Shown: piece after piece, positions 37,138 to 44,920 of the stretch
Position numbering within the stretch: position 1 is the first letter of the stretch
How the letters are laid out: each line of letters opens with the position of its first letter
Assembly (NCBI GenBank): GCA_016218625.1
Contig: JACRDL010000029.1
Location: 1 to 46,066, forward strand
Direction of reading: 5' to 3'
DNA: 46,066 bases
Source of the DNA: Elusimicrobiota bacterium
GTDB lineage: Bacteria > Elusimicrobiota > UBA8919
Notes under the pieces: generated by a model
What the model was told of the DNA's origin: nothing
Database searches by the model: none
Seen by the model: the letters and a program-made list of their open reading frames with translations, nothing else
Program-made: the position numbers and the translations under genes

Positions 37138-38081
37138 AACACTCCAACAAGAGAAACCTTCGTGCCGAAATTGAATTTTCTTGGGTCAAGTAATTTATCG
37201 TTTATACGATATTGTTTTCTGTTTTTTGTCCTTCTTTCAAATTTTGGTTTTCCGTTTTGGGAAATTATTTCATAATGTTGATTCTTATTAAATAACTCCT
37301 GTTGTTTTATCCCCAATTTTTCTTTGATAACTTCTAAAAATTCCGGATTTACTTCATAGCCAATTGAATTTCTCTCTAAAAAAGCAGCAACTTTTGATGT
37401 TGTTCCGCTTCCTAAAAATGGGTCAAGGACAGTATCTCCAACAAAACTATACATTTTTATTAAACGACGCGGAAGTTCTTCGGGGAACATCGCTAAATGT
37501 CCGTTTTGTTTTTCACCGGCAAAATTCCAATGCCCGTAAAAATATTTTACCCATTCTTCATATGTCATTTTTGACTTTTCTTTTTGCTCTTTTGTAGGAA
37601 CGGGTGCTTTGCCCAATTTTTTAAATAACAAAATAAATTCATAATCAATAGAAATCATTCCGTTACGCGGATACGGATAAGAACCCATCACCGTCGCACC
37701 GCCTGTCGTTTTACATGTTGTAACTTTCTGCCAAATAATCGCTCCCATATAATCAAAACCGATTTTTTCACAAAAATTTACAACCGTTTCTCTAATCGGA
37801 ATAATTTTATATCTGCCGTAAATTACAGCACGAGCAAATTGGTCGCCGATATTTACACATAGACGACAGCCCGGATGTAAGACACGATAACACTCCGACC
37901 AGACCTTATTAAGCGAATCAACATATTCTTCATAATTCTGATGAAAACCAATCTGATTTTTACAACCATAGTCCTTCAATTGCCAGTAGGGCGGAGATGT
38001 AACTACCAAATGAACCGAATCATTTTTCAGTTCATTCATATTCCTTGAATCGCCAATAATAATTTTATGGTTGGTTTTCAT
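37134..38081 (-). CDS. beta-class DNA methyltransferase (TSPPY, N4-cytosine-like)
   Basis: IIIGDSRNMNELKNDSVHLVVTSPPYWQLKDYG and VLDPFLGSGTTSKVAAFLERNSIGYEVN; start set at internal MKTNHKIIIGD, just past the preceding gene's stop. Confidence 0.9.
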   Translation of the reverse strand: MKTNHKIIIGDSRNMNELKNDSVHLVVTSPPYWQLKDYGCKNQIGFHQNYEEYVDSLNKVWSECYRVLHPGCRLCVNIGDQFARAVIYGRYKIIPIRETVVNFCEKIGFDYMGAIIWQKVTTCKTTGGATVMGSYPYPRNGMISIDYEFILLFKKLGKAPVPTKEQKEKSKMTYEEWVKYFYGHWNFAGEKQNGHLAMFPEELPRRLIKMYSFVGDTVLDPFLGSGTTSKVAAFLERNSIGYEVNPEFLEVIKEKLGIKQQELFNKNQHYEIISQNGKPKFERRTKNRKQYRINDKLLDPRKFNFGTKVSLVGVL

Positions 38082-38085
38082 CTTT

Positions 38086-39075
38086 TCAATAAGCGAATAA
38101 TTGTATCTCTGTTTGTTTTTGTTTATAACTCGGAATTGCTTCTCTACCCTGACGAACATTTTCTAATCTTCTTTCTGCGATTTCAATATATTCTTTATTA
38201 CTGTCTATTCCAATAAATCTGCGTCCCAATTCTTTCGCCGCTACCGCAGTCGTTCCACTACCGACAAAGGGATCCAAAACAATAGCGGACTTTGAAAAAG
38301 ATGTAAGTTTAATTAAATATTTGCATAGTTCCAACGGTTTTACCGTCTTATGAATATTAAAATCACCTTTTTCTTCTTTTGATGGTTTCGGCAAAAGAAA
38401 ATACTTATCTATCTGTGTATCAATACTTTGTGCGGTTGCAACATTGGAAGGAAACATATTCTGCCCGATTTTTACATTTGTGTTTATAAGTCCTACTTTG
38501 TGTTTCATCATATTTTTTAGGAAAGTTTCGCTTACATTTTTTTGAGCCATAACAATGGGCTCAAAACAGGACTTTACTTGCGGGGTTTTCCATCCATATA
38601 ATTTATCTTTGAGCATCATTTTATTTTTTTCATCGGCAGGCAACTTATCTATAAAATGATTTAATGACATTGCTTTGGGTTGATTCTGAGTGTAAAGCCA
38701 TATAAAACAATCTCTGACTAAAAAACCGGCATCATCAATCGCCGAAGCCATTCTATGATAAAGTCGCGGACTTGAAAAAGAAAAAAAGAATCCGCCGGGT
38801 TTTAAGACCCTGTGTAATTCACTTGATATTTTTAAGTACCATTTATAAAACCTTTTCCCCTGTTCCTTGTCAAATTTCATCCCCGGGGGAAGTGACTTTA
38901 TAGTATTACAATAATCGGTTATATTTGAAACCGTTTTATGACTCCAGTTATTATCCATTTTATCTAAAAAATAAGGCGGGTCGGTTAGCACAAGGTCAAC
39001 CGAATTATTTTTTATTTTTTTTAATACTTCTTCCGCATTGCCTAATATAATTTTATTTATCATTTCTTTATTCAT
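38086..39075 (-). CDS. beta-class DNA methyltransferase (DPPY, N6-adenine)
   Basis: IILGNAEEVLKKIKNNSVDLVLTDPPYF; IVLDPFVGSGTTAVAAKELGRRFIGID. Confidence 0.92.
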   Translation of the reverse strand: MNKEMINKIILGNAEEVLKKIKNNSVDLVLTDPPYFLDKMDNNWSHKTVSNITDYCNTIKSLPPGMKFDKEQGKRFYKWYLKISSELHRVLKPGGFFFSFSSPRLYHRMASAIDDAGFLVRDCFIWLYTQNQPKAMSLNHFIDKLPADEKNKMMLKDKLYGWKTPQVKSCFEPIVMAQKNVSETFLKNMMKHKVGLINTNVKIGQNMFPSNVATAQSIDTQIDKYFLLPKPSKEEKGDFNIHKTVKPLELCKYLIKLTSFSKSAIVLDPFVGSGTTAVAAKELGRRFIGIDSNKEYIEIAERRLENVRQGREAIPSYKQKQTEIQLFAY

Positions 39076-39787
39076 TTGGATTTTTTCCCTTAAATTCTTC
39101 GTATAATATTTTGTAAACTTGCCATCTGATTTCTTTATCCGACCTTTTAATCACGAGCGGGTTGGCTAATTTTATAACACGACCCCTTTCATCATAAACC
39201 CAGTTATTTCTATCGGCACGATTACATTTTTGACATTGCGGAATGATATTCCCGGATATCAAAGGTTTCGTGGGATCTATGTGACTTTTTTGCAACTGCG
39301 TAATTGTATTGGGCCAATGAATATTCGGTTTGCCTCGTTCTGAACCGCAAGTGGCACATCTGTTTCCATATTGAGATTTTATACTATCCCAATTAGCTGT
39401 TTTTTCTATTCTGTGCCCGTGAAAAGCAGGATAAGTTGTTTTTAAAGTTATAAGTTTGTACCCTCCGACAGGCAAATTAATATCTCCTCTTCCTCCTGCA
39501 ACAATGAACCAACCTTTTTGTGCTCCCAAATGTCTTGCCTGCTGGACATCATTTGTATCAGGATAATACTGACGAACAAATTGAGTCAATTCACTTTTTG
39601 AAATTACCTTTGTTTTTGGATAATCTTGCGCAAGATAAACTAACACGAGTGCATCTTTTGTATAATTTCCTTTATTATCGGTTAATTTTGGAAGTTTTAC
39701 TCCGTGTATTTTTAAATACTTATCGTAATAATCGCAAATCATTTTGTAAGTATCTTTAATTTCATTATCTGAAAATTGTTTTATCAT
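39068..39787 (-). CDS. HNH-family restriction endonuclease
   Basis: RCATCGSERGKPNIHWPNTITQLQKSHIDPTKPLISGNIIPQCQKCNRADRNNW zinc-HNH signature; adjacent to two methyltransferases. Confidence 0.82.
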   Translation of the reverse strand: MIKQFSDNEIKDTYKMICDYYDKYLKIHGVKLPKLTDNKGNYTKDALVLVYLAQDYPKTKVISKSELTQFVRQYYPDTNDVQQARHLGAQKGWFIVAGGRGDINLPVGGYKLITLKTTYPAFHGHRIEKTANWDSIKSQYGNRCATCGSERGKPNIHWPNTITQLQKSHIDPTKPLISGNIIPQCQKCNRADRNNWVYDERGRVIKLANPLVIKRSDKEIRWQVYKILYEEFKGKNPNE

Positions 39788-40008
39788 AAAGATTTATTAT
39801 ACCTGTATTTTTCCACTTTTCTTCTATAAAAATATTTTTTTAATATGGAAACTATTTGCCGACCTGTTTCAGCCATATCTGACAAATCATCAATAGTCCA
39901 TTGCCCGTCTGTCGGCGGGTTTTTCCGCTCTTTAACATAGAAAATGTCTTCGTATATTTTGCACATCTTAATAAGTTCTTTTTTATCGTTTGAAGTCATT
40001 TTAACCAT
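39784..40008 (-). CDS. hypothetical protein (74 aa), possible R-M accessory
   Basis: 4 nt overlap with the HNH gene. Confidence 0.45.
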   Translation of the reverse strand: MVKMTSNDKKELIKMCKIYEDIFYVKERKNPPTDGQWTIDDLSDMAETGRQIVSILKKYFYRRKVEKYRYNKSL

Positions 40009-40014
40009 GTTTTT

Positions 40015-40314
40015 TCAATGCCATTTTTTGGTTTGACCTTTGGAAAAGACCGTATCAACAATCCCGCAGATGACGGTTCGCACCGGCGCTTTTTTGTCGT
40101 TTAATATCTGGCGTGCGGAATTTCCTTCGTCCATAATCAAAACGGTATTGCCAACGCCGGCACCAATGTATTTGTCAACTGCAAGCATAATATCCTCGTC
40201 AATAAACTTTCCGGAAATGCCGTCCATTCTTCTCACCAGAAGAAGTTTTGTGCTTTCTAATGCTTTGTGTTTTCTGGTCGCCCAGACATTACCTACAACT
40301 TTTGCTATGAACAT
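40015..40314 (-). CDS. BMC pentameric vertex protein (EutN/CcmL family), copy 1
   Basis: MFIAKVVGNVWATRKHKALESTKLLLVRRMD ... VDKYIGAGVGNTVLIMDEGNSARQ ... AVICGIVDTV-like end. Confidence 0.93.
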   Translation of the reverse strand: MFIAKVVGNVWATRKHKALESTKLLLVRRMDGISGKFIDEDIMLAVDKYIGAGVGNTVLIMDEGNSARQILNDKKAPVRTVICGIVDTVFSKGQTKKWH

Positions 40315-40329
40315 TTCTTATCCCTTCCT

Positions 40330-40490
40330 TTTTAATCGCGAGCAATGGAGAAATTCTTTCAAGACCCTTGAGGAGCGACTACACTTTCAAGAGCGCCCGC
40401 AGGAAGTCCCTTTAGGGACGACGATTAGAGCGAAGCCGACAGGGTGGTCGGCGAAGCGTGTCTGAAAGAATTTACTCCTGAGCGAGCTTT
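40330..40490. repeat. Intergenic repeat with R1-like ends, extending into the 3' end of the second pentamer gene
   Basis: gcgagcaatggagaaattctttcaagac...ggaagtccctttagggacgac...gaaagaatttactcctgagcgagc; agaaattctttca/tgaaagaattt inverted arms. Confidence 0.55.
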
Positions 40491-40756
40491 ACTCCGTCGA
40501 TTATTCCTACGATTGCGGCATCAATAGGCGGAGTATCCGCCAGAGAAGTTCCGCCGCAGGCAACTGCCGCTTCACGGGCAGCAACATAAAATATAAATTC
40601 ACCGGTACCTGAACCTACAACATCTACTGCAACAAGCGGTTCGCCTTTTGGCTTTTTATCCCAACTCATCGGTTGAACCAAAAGAAGTTTTTTTCCTTCT
40701 AACGATTCGTATTTTTGAGTTGCAACAACCCTTCCTATAATTTTTCCCGCAAACAT
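40472..40756 (-). CDS. BMC pentameric vertex protein (EutN/CcmL family), copy 2
   Basis: MFAGKIIGRVVATQKYESLEGKKLLLVQPMSWDKKPKGEPLVAVDVVGSGTGEFIFYVAAREAA ... DAAIVGIIDGV. Confidence 0.94.
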   Translation of the reverse strand: MFAGKIIGRVVATQKYESLEGKKLLLVQPMSWDKKPKGEPLVAVDVVGSGTGEFIFYVAAREAAVACGGTSLADTPPIDAAIVGIIDGVKLAQE

Positions 40757-41386
40757 TTATTGTAATTCCTTCCAAAAAGGTTTCAGCGATTTTTTAAGCG
40801 AATTAACAACTAATCCAACTGCTGTATTTATATCCAATGCTTCATAACTTTTCGAATCACTCCATACAACTTCGCCAGTTGAAACATCTGTAATTTTTGC
40901 GGAAATAGAAACAGAGGCAGATACACTATAAACATTTGCATCCTCCAAACCAAAAGCAGAACCCGTCGGAAGAACAGTGGTCCCGCTTATTGGATATGCC
41001 CTATCTGAAATTGTGATTTTGCCTTTTTCTTTAAATACTAACAGCTTGTTTGACGGATTAAACTCAACAACATTTCCAGAGACAACAGCATCAACACCGA
41101 GTGATTTCACATCAGCGGTGTTTTCTATATCTGTTCTGTCTACAACGCTAACACCAGCAGACAATAATTGTCTTATGAATTCATTACTAACCGCTTCACC
41201 ACCATCACCGGAAAATTTCAAGACAGCAATTTTTTTTATATTAGAAAAATCATAACCTTTTTTTACTACCGTTTTTGTTGTAGCGCAACCGGTAAAGATA
41301 GCAAGTAGGGAGTAGGCAGTAGCAAGTAGTAAAAGATTTAATCTGTGCAATCTGTTTCCGCTATCTGTGTAATCTGCGTTTTTCAT
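40757..41386 (-). CDS. lipoprotein, CsgG/LpoB-like (DUF-type envelope lipoprotein)
   Basis: Lipobox LLAIFTGC; IKKIAVLKFSGDGGEAVSNEFIRQLLSAGVSVVDRTDIEN; SISAKITDVSTGEVVWSDSKSYEA. Confidence 0.65.
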   Translation of the reverse strand: MKNADYTDSGNRLHRLNLLLLATAYSLLAIFTGCATTKTVVKKGYDFSNIKKIAVLKFSGDGGEAVSNEFIRQLLSAGVSVVDRTDIENTADVKSLGVDAVVSGNVVEFNPSNKLLVFKEKGKITISDRAYPISGTTVLPTGSAFGLEDANVYSVSASVSISAKITDVSTGEVVWSDSKSYEALDINTAVGLVVNSLKKSLKPFWKELQ

Positions 41387-41838
41387 TTTTCACCTCCTAA
41401 AAACTGAAGGTGCTTTTTAGCAATGTTTTTAAAATCAGGATTTTTACTGAGTTTATTCCAATAGTTTATGGCATTTTCTTTCTCACCATTTTTTTCGTAA
41501 AGAAGTGCAAGCGTATACTGGATTCCGCACAGTTCAGGGTCAAGTTTTTCGGCAGATTTCAGATGCGTTTCGGCCTCCCACAAACTGTCTCTGCGTAAAA
41601 ACATCATTCCAAGCGCAACATCGGGAAGCGGCGATTTGTCGTCTAACTTTTTTGCTTCCAAGAGCATTTTTATCGCCTCATCATACTTTTTTTCTTTTAT
41701 AAGTTTATTGCTCTCCACAACAAGTTGATTTACATCTTGAGAATAACAAAAGGTGAGTAAGTGAGTAAGTGAGTAAGTGAGTAAGAAAAAAATCCAACAA
41801 CTTTTAACCTTTAACCTTTTACTTTTAACCTGCCTCAT
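41383..41838 (-). CDS. secreted TPR-repeat protein
   Basis: NKLIKEKKYDEAIKMLLEAKKLDDKSPLPDVALGMMFLRRDSLWEAETHLKSAEKLDPELCGIQYTLALLYEKNGEKENAINYW. Confidence 0.75.
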   Translation of the reverse strand: MRQVKSKRLKVKSCWIFFLLTYSLTHLLTFCYSQDVNQLVVESNKLIKEKKYDEAIKMLLEAKKLDDKSPLPDVALGMMFLRRDSLWEAETHLKSAEKLDPELCGIQYTLALLYEKNGEKENAINYWNKLSKNPDFKNIAKKHLQFLGGEK

Positions 41839-42272
41839 TGTGTCTCCTCAATTTTTTTTATTTTTTGAATTCTCATTAAATGACGACCGCCTTCAAATTT
41901 TGCTGCAAGGAATTTTTCAACCGCTTTTTTTACAGTCGCAAACGGAAAATCCTCCGAAAAACAGATTATGTTGGCGTTATTGTGCCTTACAGAAAACTCC
42001 GCCGCTTTTTCCGAATATCCGATTGCGGCGCGAATGCCTTTAACTTTGTTTGCAGCAATACATATACCGTTGCCGGAACCGCAGATTAAAATTCCTTTTT
42101 CAAATTTTTTTGATGCCACTGATTTTGCGACGATATTCGCGTAATCGGGATAATCGCAGGACTCTTCTGAAAATGTCCCGAAGTCCTTTACATTATATTT
42201 TTTTGAGAGATATTTTATCAGTTCAGTTTTATGTTTAAATCCCCGATGGTCACTACCGATTGCAATTTTCAT
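41835..42272 (-). CDS. rpiB: ribose-5-phosphate isomerase B, paralog 1 (catalytic Cys present)
   Basis: MKIAIGSDHRGFKHKTELIKYL, GILICGSGNGICIAANKVKGIRA, RHNNANI, EGGRHLMRI. Confidence 0.93.
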   Translation of the reverse strand: MKIAIGSDHRGFKHKTELIKYLSKKYNVKDFGTFSEESCDYPDYANIVAKSVASKKFEKGILICGSGNGICIAANKVKGIRAAIGYSEKAAEFSVRHNNANIICFSEDFPFATVKKAVEKFLAAKFEGGRHLMRIQKIKKIEETQ

Positions 42273-42303
42273 TTTTGCATTTTCCTATTTAGGCAAATTA
42301 GAA

Positions 42304-42756
42304 TTATTTATTAAAGTATTTTTTTTCTATTTCAGAGACCTTGTCAAGACGGCGTTGATGACGACCGCCGGCATATTTTGTTTCAAGCCAGACCTTTACA
42401 ATTTCCTGACATTCCAAATCGCCAACCATTCTCGCACCGAGACACAAAATATTTGCGTCATCGTGTTCAGCCGCAAATTTTCCGGTAAGTTCGTTATATG
42501 CGCAAACGGCGCGGATACCCGGCACTTTGTTTGCAGCAATCGGCATTGCACCGCCGGTACCATCTATCAAAATACCCTTTTCATAATCTTTTTTTGAAAT
42601 CGATTCCGCAACAAGAAACGCTATATCAGGCCAGTCAATTGCTTCCTCAGAATAACAACCGAAATCAAAAACGGTGTGTCCCAACCCCTGTAAAAATTTT
42701 TTCAGGTTTTCTTTCAACTTAAACCCCGAATGATCCGAACCAATAACGATGTTCAT
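42304..42756 (-). CDS. RpiB-family sugar-phosphate isomerase, paralog 2 (catalytic Cys replaced)
   Basis: MNIVIGSDHSGFKLKENLKKFLQ, GILIDGTGGAMPIAANKVPGIRA, EHDDANILCLGARMVG, AGGRHQRRLDKV; ATGA overlap with BMC-T stop, so the listed upstream start is wrong. Confidence 0.9.
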   Translation of the reverse strand: MNIVIGSDHSGFKLKENLKKFLQGLGHTVFDFGCYSEEAIDWPDIAFLVAESISKKDYEKGILIDGTGGAMPIAANKVPGIRAVCAYNELTGKFAAEHDDANILCLGARMVGDLECQEIVKVWLETKYAGGRHQRRLDKVSEIEKKYFNK

Positions 42757-43307
42757 AATAAAGTCCTTTTTAATTCCTGATGGGCTTTTGGGATTACCAC
42801 ACGGCTGATTAGCACGCCGTCGTCTTTTATTATTTCGCAACCGGCATTGACTGCTGAACGGACAGCGCCGATATCGTCCGAACAAAGTGTGACGAATGAT
42901 TTCCCGCCGAGCCCTTTTGCAAGCCGAATTTCTATCAAAGAAATTTTTGCGGATTTTGCGGCGGCATCTGACGCACGGATACAACTTGCAACCGTAAACG
43001 TTTCTATTACGCCGACCGCCTCAAAATTATCTATTTTTGAAGTTCCCAAAATCGCGGGGACTATCTGCTGATTAACATTTGGTATTATAAACTTATCAAT
43101 TAGCGTTACACCGGCGGTTTCTGCACCCAGTTCCACTGACGGTTGCACATCGGCAAGCGGACCAGTTATAAAAACCAGATATTTACCCGGACAGATGGGG
43201 TATGCATCTATGAGTTCCACATTCGCAACTTTCATCATCGCATCGGATGCCTCTATCCCTTTTGCAATTGAATTCGTCTCAATAAATCCTATCGCCGGCT
43301 GAATCAT
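42753..43307 (-). CDS. tandem-domain BMC shell protein, BMC-T (PduT-like)
   Basis: Two BMC domains: AIGFIETNSIAKGIEASDAMMKVANVELIDAYPICPGKYLVFITG and AVGVIETFTVASCIRASDAAAKSAKISLIEIRLAKGLGGKSFVTLCSDDIGAVRSAVNAG. Confidence 0.94.
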   Translation of the reverse strand: MIQPAIGFIETNSIAKGIEASDAMMKVANVELIDAYPICPGKYLVFITGPLADVQPSVELGAETAGVTLIDKFIIPNVNQQIVPAILGTSKIDNFEAVGVIETFTVASCIRASDAAAKSAKISLIEIRLAKGLGGKSFVTLCSDDIGAVRSAVNAGCEIIKDDGVLISRVVIPKAHQELKRTLL

Positions 43308-43309
43308 AC

Positions 43310-44611
43310 TTACCTCTCAATTTTTATGGAACTGTTTATTTCCGTAATTTTACCGTCTATGGATGCGTGAATGTTCGCTGATAATTTTCCATCTGGAATT
43401 TTCGCTATGAGTTGTCCTTTCTTTACAACATCACCCATTTTGACTATGGATTCTGCAGGCACACCGACATTTTGATGAAGCGGAATAGCAACTTTTGAAA
43501 TATCAAATTTTTTATCTGTAAACGGAGCGGGTTTGTCATATTTGATTAAATCCAGCCGACCTAAAACCCTTTCAATCGGGACCCGCCTGTAATCCATCAT
43601 TGGATGAACTGCTGTCGGTGTTTTGTGATGCGGATTTTCTACGCCCTGTTTGAATAGAAGTTTTTTACTTTCCTGATTTACGCGGCGAGGTAAAAGTTTT
43701 ACCGGACAAATCCAGTCGCAAAGCCCGCACTCGCAGCACATAAATGCCTGCGTGATATTGTCTTGTAATCCCACAGAAGTTGAACGCTGAATTTTATGAC
43801 ATTCAAGTTCGTGCCCCAATAAAAATCTCGGACAAATCTCGGTGCAGTCCTGACACTGCTCGCAGGCGCTTTTTATCTGTTTCACTGCATGCCTGTTCGT
43901 TTTTTGATAAACTACTTCGCTGTCCGACGGAAGCACAAGTATTCCGGATGTTTTTTTTGTAATTGAGGATTTTTCCGGAATTATTATTCCCATCATAGGT
44001 CCGCCGTCAAGGATTACATATTCGGCAAGATTTGGACCGCCGGCAAAATTTATTATTTCTGAGACGGAAGTTCCGATGGGAAAAAACGCCGTGAAAGGAT
44101 TTTTCACCGCACCACAGACGGTTAAAGGTCTATCGGTAACGGGTTTCTCGTCAACAGCATTTGCTATATTCATTAAGGTGACCGCGTTATTAACGACAAT
44201 CCCCACATTCAGCGGAAGCCCGCTTTCGGGAATGATTTTTCCGGTGACTTCATAAACCAAAACAAACTCGTCACCGGCAGGATAAAAATTATCAAGAAGA
44301 TGTAAGGAAATTGTGCGATTGTGCAATTGTGCAATTGTGCGATTGAGTGATTCTATTGCTTTATGATATTTTTCCTTTAAGGCAATAATGCCGTTTTTGG
44401 CACCGGTTGATTCAACTGCCAATTGAAGTCCGCGGACGACCCGCTCGGCATAAAAATCCATTATCTGCTGGTCGCAGCGTAAAAGCGGCTCGCATTCGGC
44501 ACCGTTGACAATAACTGTATCAACTTTTGCTTGAAGTTTAATATGAGTCGGAAAACCTGCACCGCCGGCGCCAACGACACCGGCATTTTTTACAAGTTCA
44601 GCAATATTCAT
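43310..44611 (-). CDS. pduS: PduS/RnfC-like ferredoxin-type flavoprotein (BMC cofactor recycling)
   Basis: VVGAGGAGFPTHIKLQAKVDTVIVNGAECEPLLRCDQQIM; CEQCQDCTEICPRFLLG...CCECGLCDWICPVKLLPRRVN Fe-S motifs; SLBB region. Confidence 0.92.
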   Translation of the reverse strand: MNIAELVKNAGVVGAGGAGFPTHIKLQAKVDTVIVNGAECEPLLRCDQQIMDFYAERVVRGLQLAVESTGAKNGIIALKEKYHKAIESLNRTIAQLHNRTISLHLLDNFYPAGDEFVLVYEVTGKIIPESGLPLNVGIVVNNAVTLMNIANAVDEKPVTDRPLTVCGAVKNPFTAFFPIGTSVSEIINFAGGPNLAEYVILDGGPMMGIIIPEKSSITKKTSGILVLPSDSEVVYQKTNRHAVKQIKSACEQCQDCTEICPRFLLGHELECHKIQRSTSVGLQDNITQAFMCCECGLCDWICPVKLLPRRVNQESKKLLFKQGVENPHHKTPTAVHPMMDYRRVPIERVLGRLDLIKYDKPAPFTDKKFDISKVAIPLHQNVGVPAESIVKMGDVVKKGQLIAKIPDGKLSANIHASIDGKITEINSSIKIER

Positions 44612-44665
44612 TTTTCCACAATTTCAATCGCTTTTCTTTTATTTCTTCTTTCAGTGAATGTTTTT

Positions 44666-44920
44666 TCATTCTGATTTACTTTTCTTCAAAACTTTAATCG
44701 CCCAAATGACCGACCTGACAAATTGTAATAGAAAATATGGGCTTAAAACAAAAAAATAAGCTTCTATTTCTAACTTACAGAAAGCTTCAATTAATTCTTC
44801 AGTTGTTCCCAAGGCAATACATAATATAAAAATGCAAGTAATACCGAATAAAATGCTTCCTAATAGCAACAACCATTCTTTGGCAATTATTTTCTTAATC
44901 ATATTTTTCCCATTATGCAA
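44666..44920 (-). CDS. small membrane protein, unknown function
   Basis: 84 aa, hydrophobic WLLLLGSILFGITCIFILCIALG; overlaps the aldehyde dehydrogenase stop. Confidence 0.5.
   Translation of the reverse strand: MHNGKNMIKKIIAKEWLLLLGSILFGITCIFILCIALGTTEELIEAFCKLEIEAYFFVLSPYFLLQFVRSVIWAIKVLKKSKSE

Noticed and set aside
42757-42984. N-terminal extension of the second RpiB ORF (MYPCVRCRRKIRK...)
   Set aside because: Overlaps the BMC-T gene in another frame; true start is MNIVIGSDHSG with an ATGA overlap
43310-44611. Part of an Rnf complex (RnfC)
   Set aside because: No other rnf genes nearby; between BMC-T and PduP-like aldehyde dehydrogenase, so PduS-like is a better call
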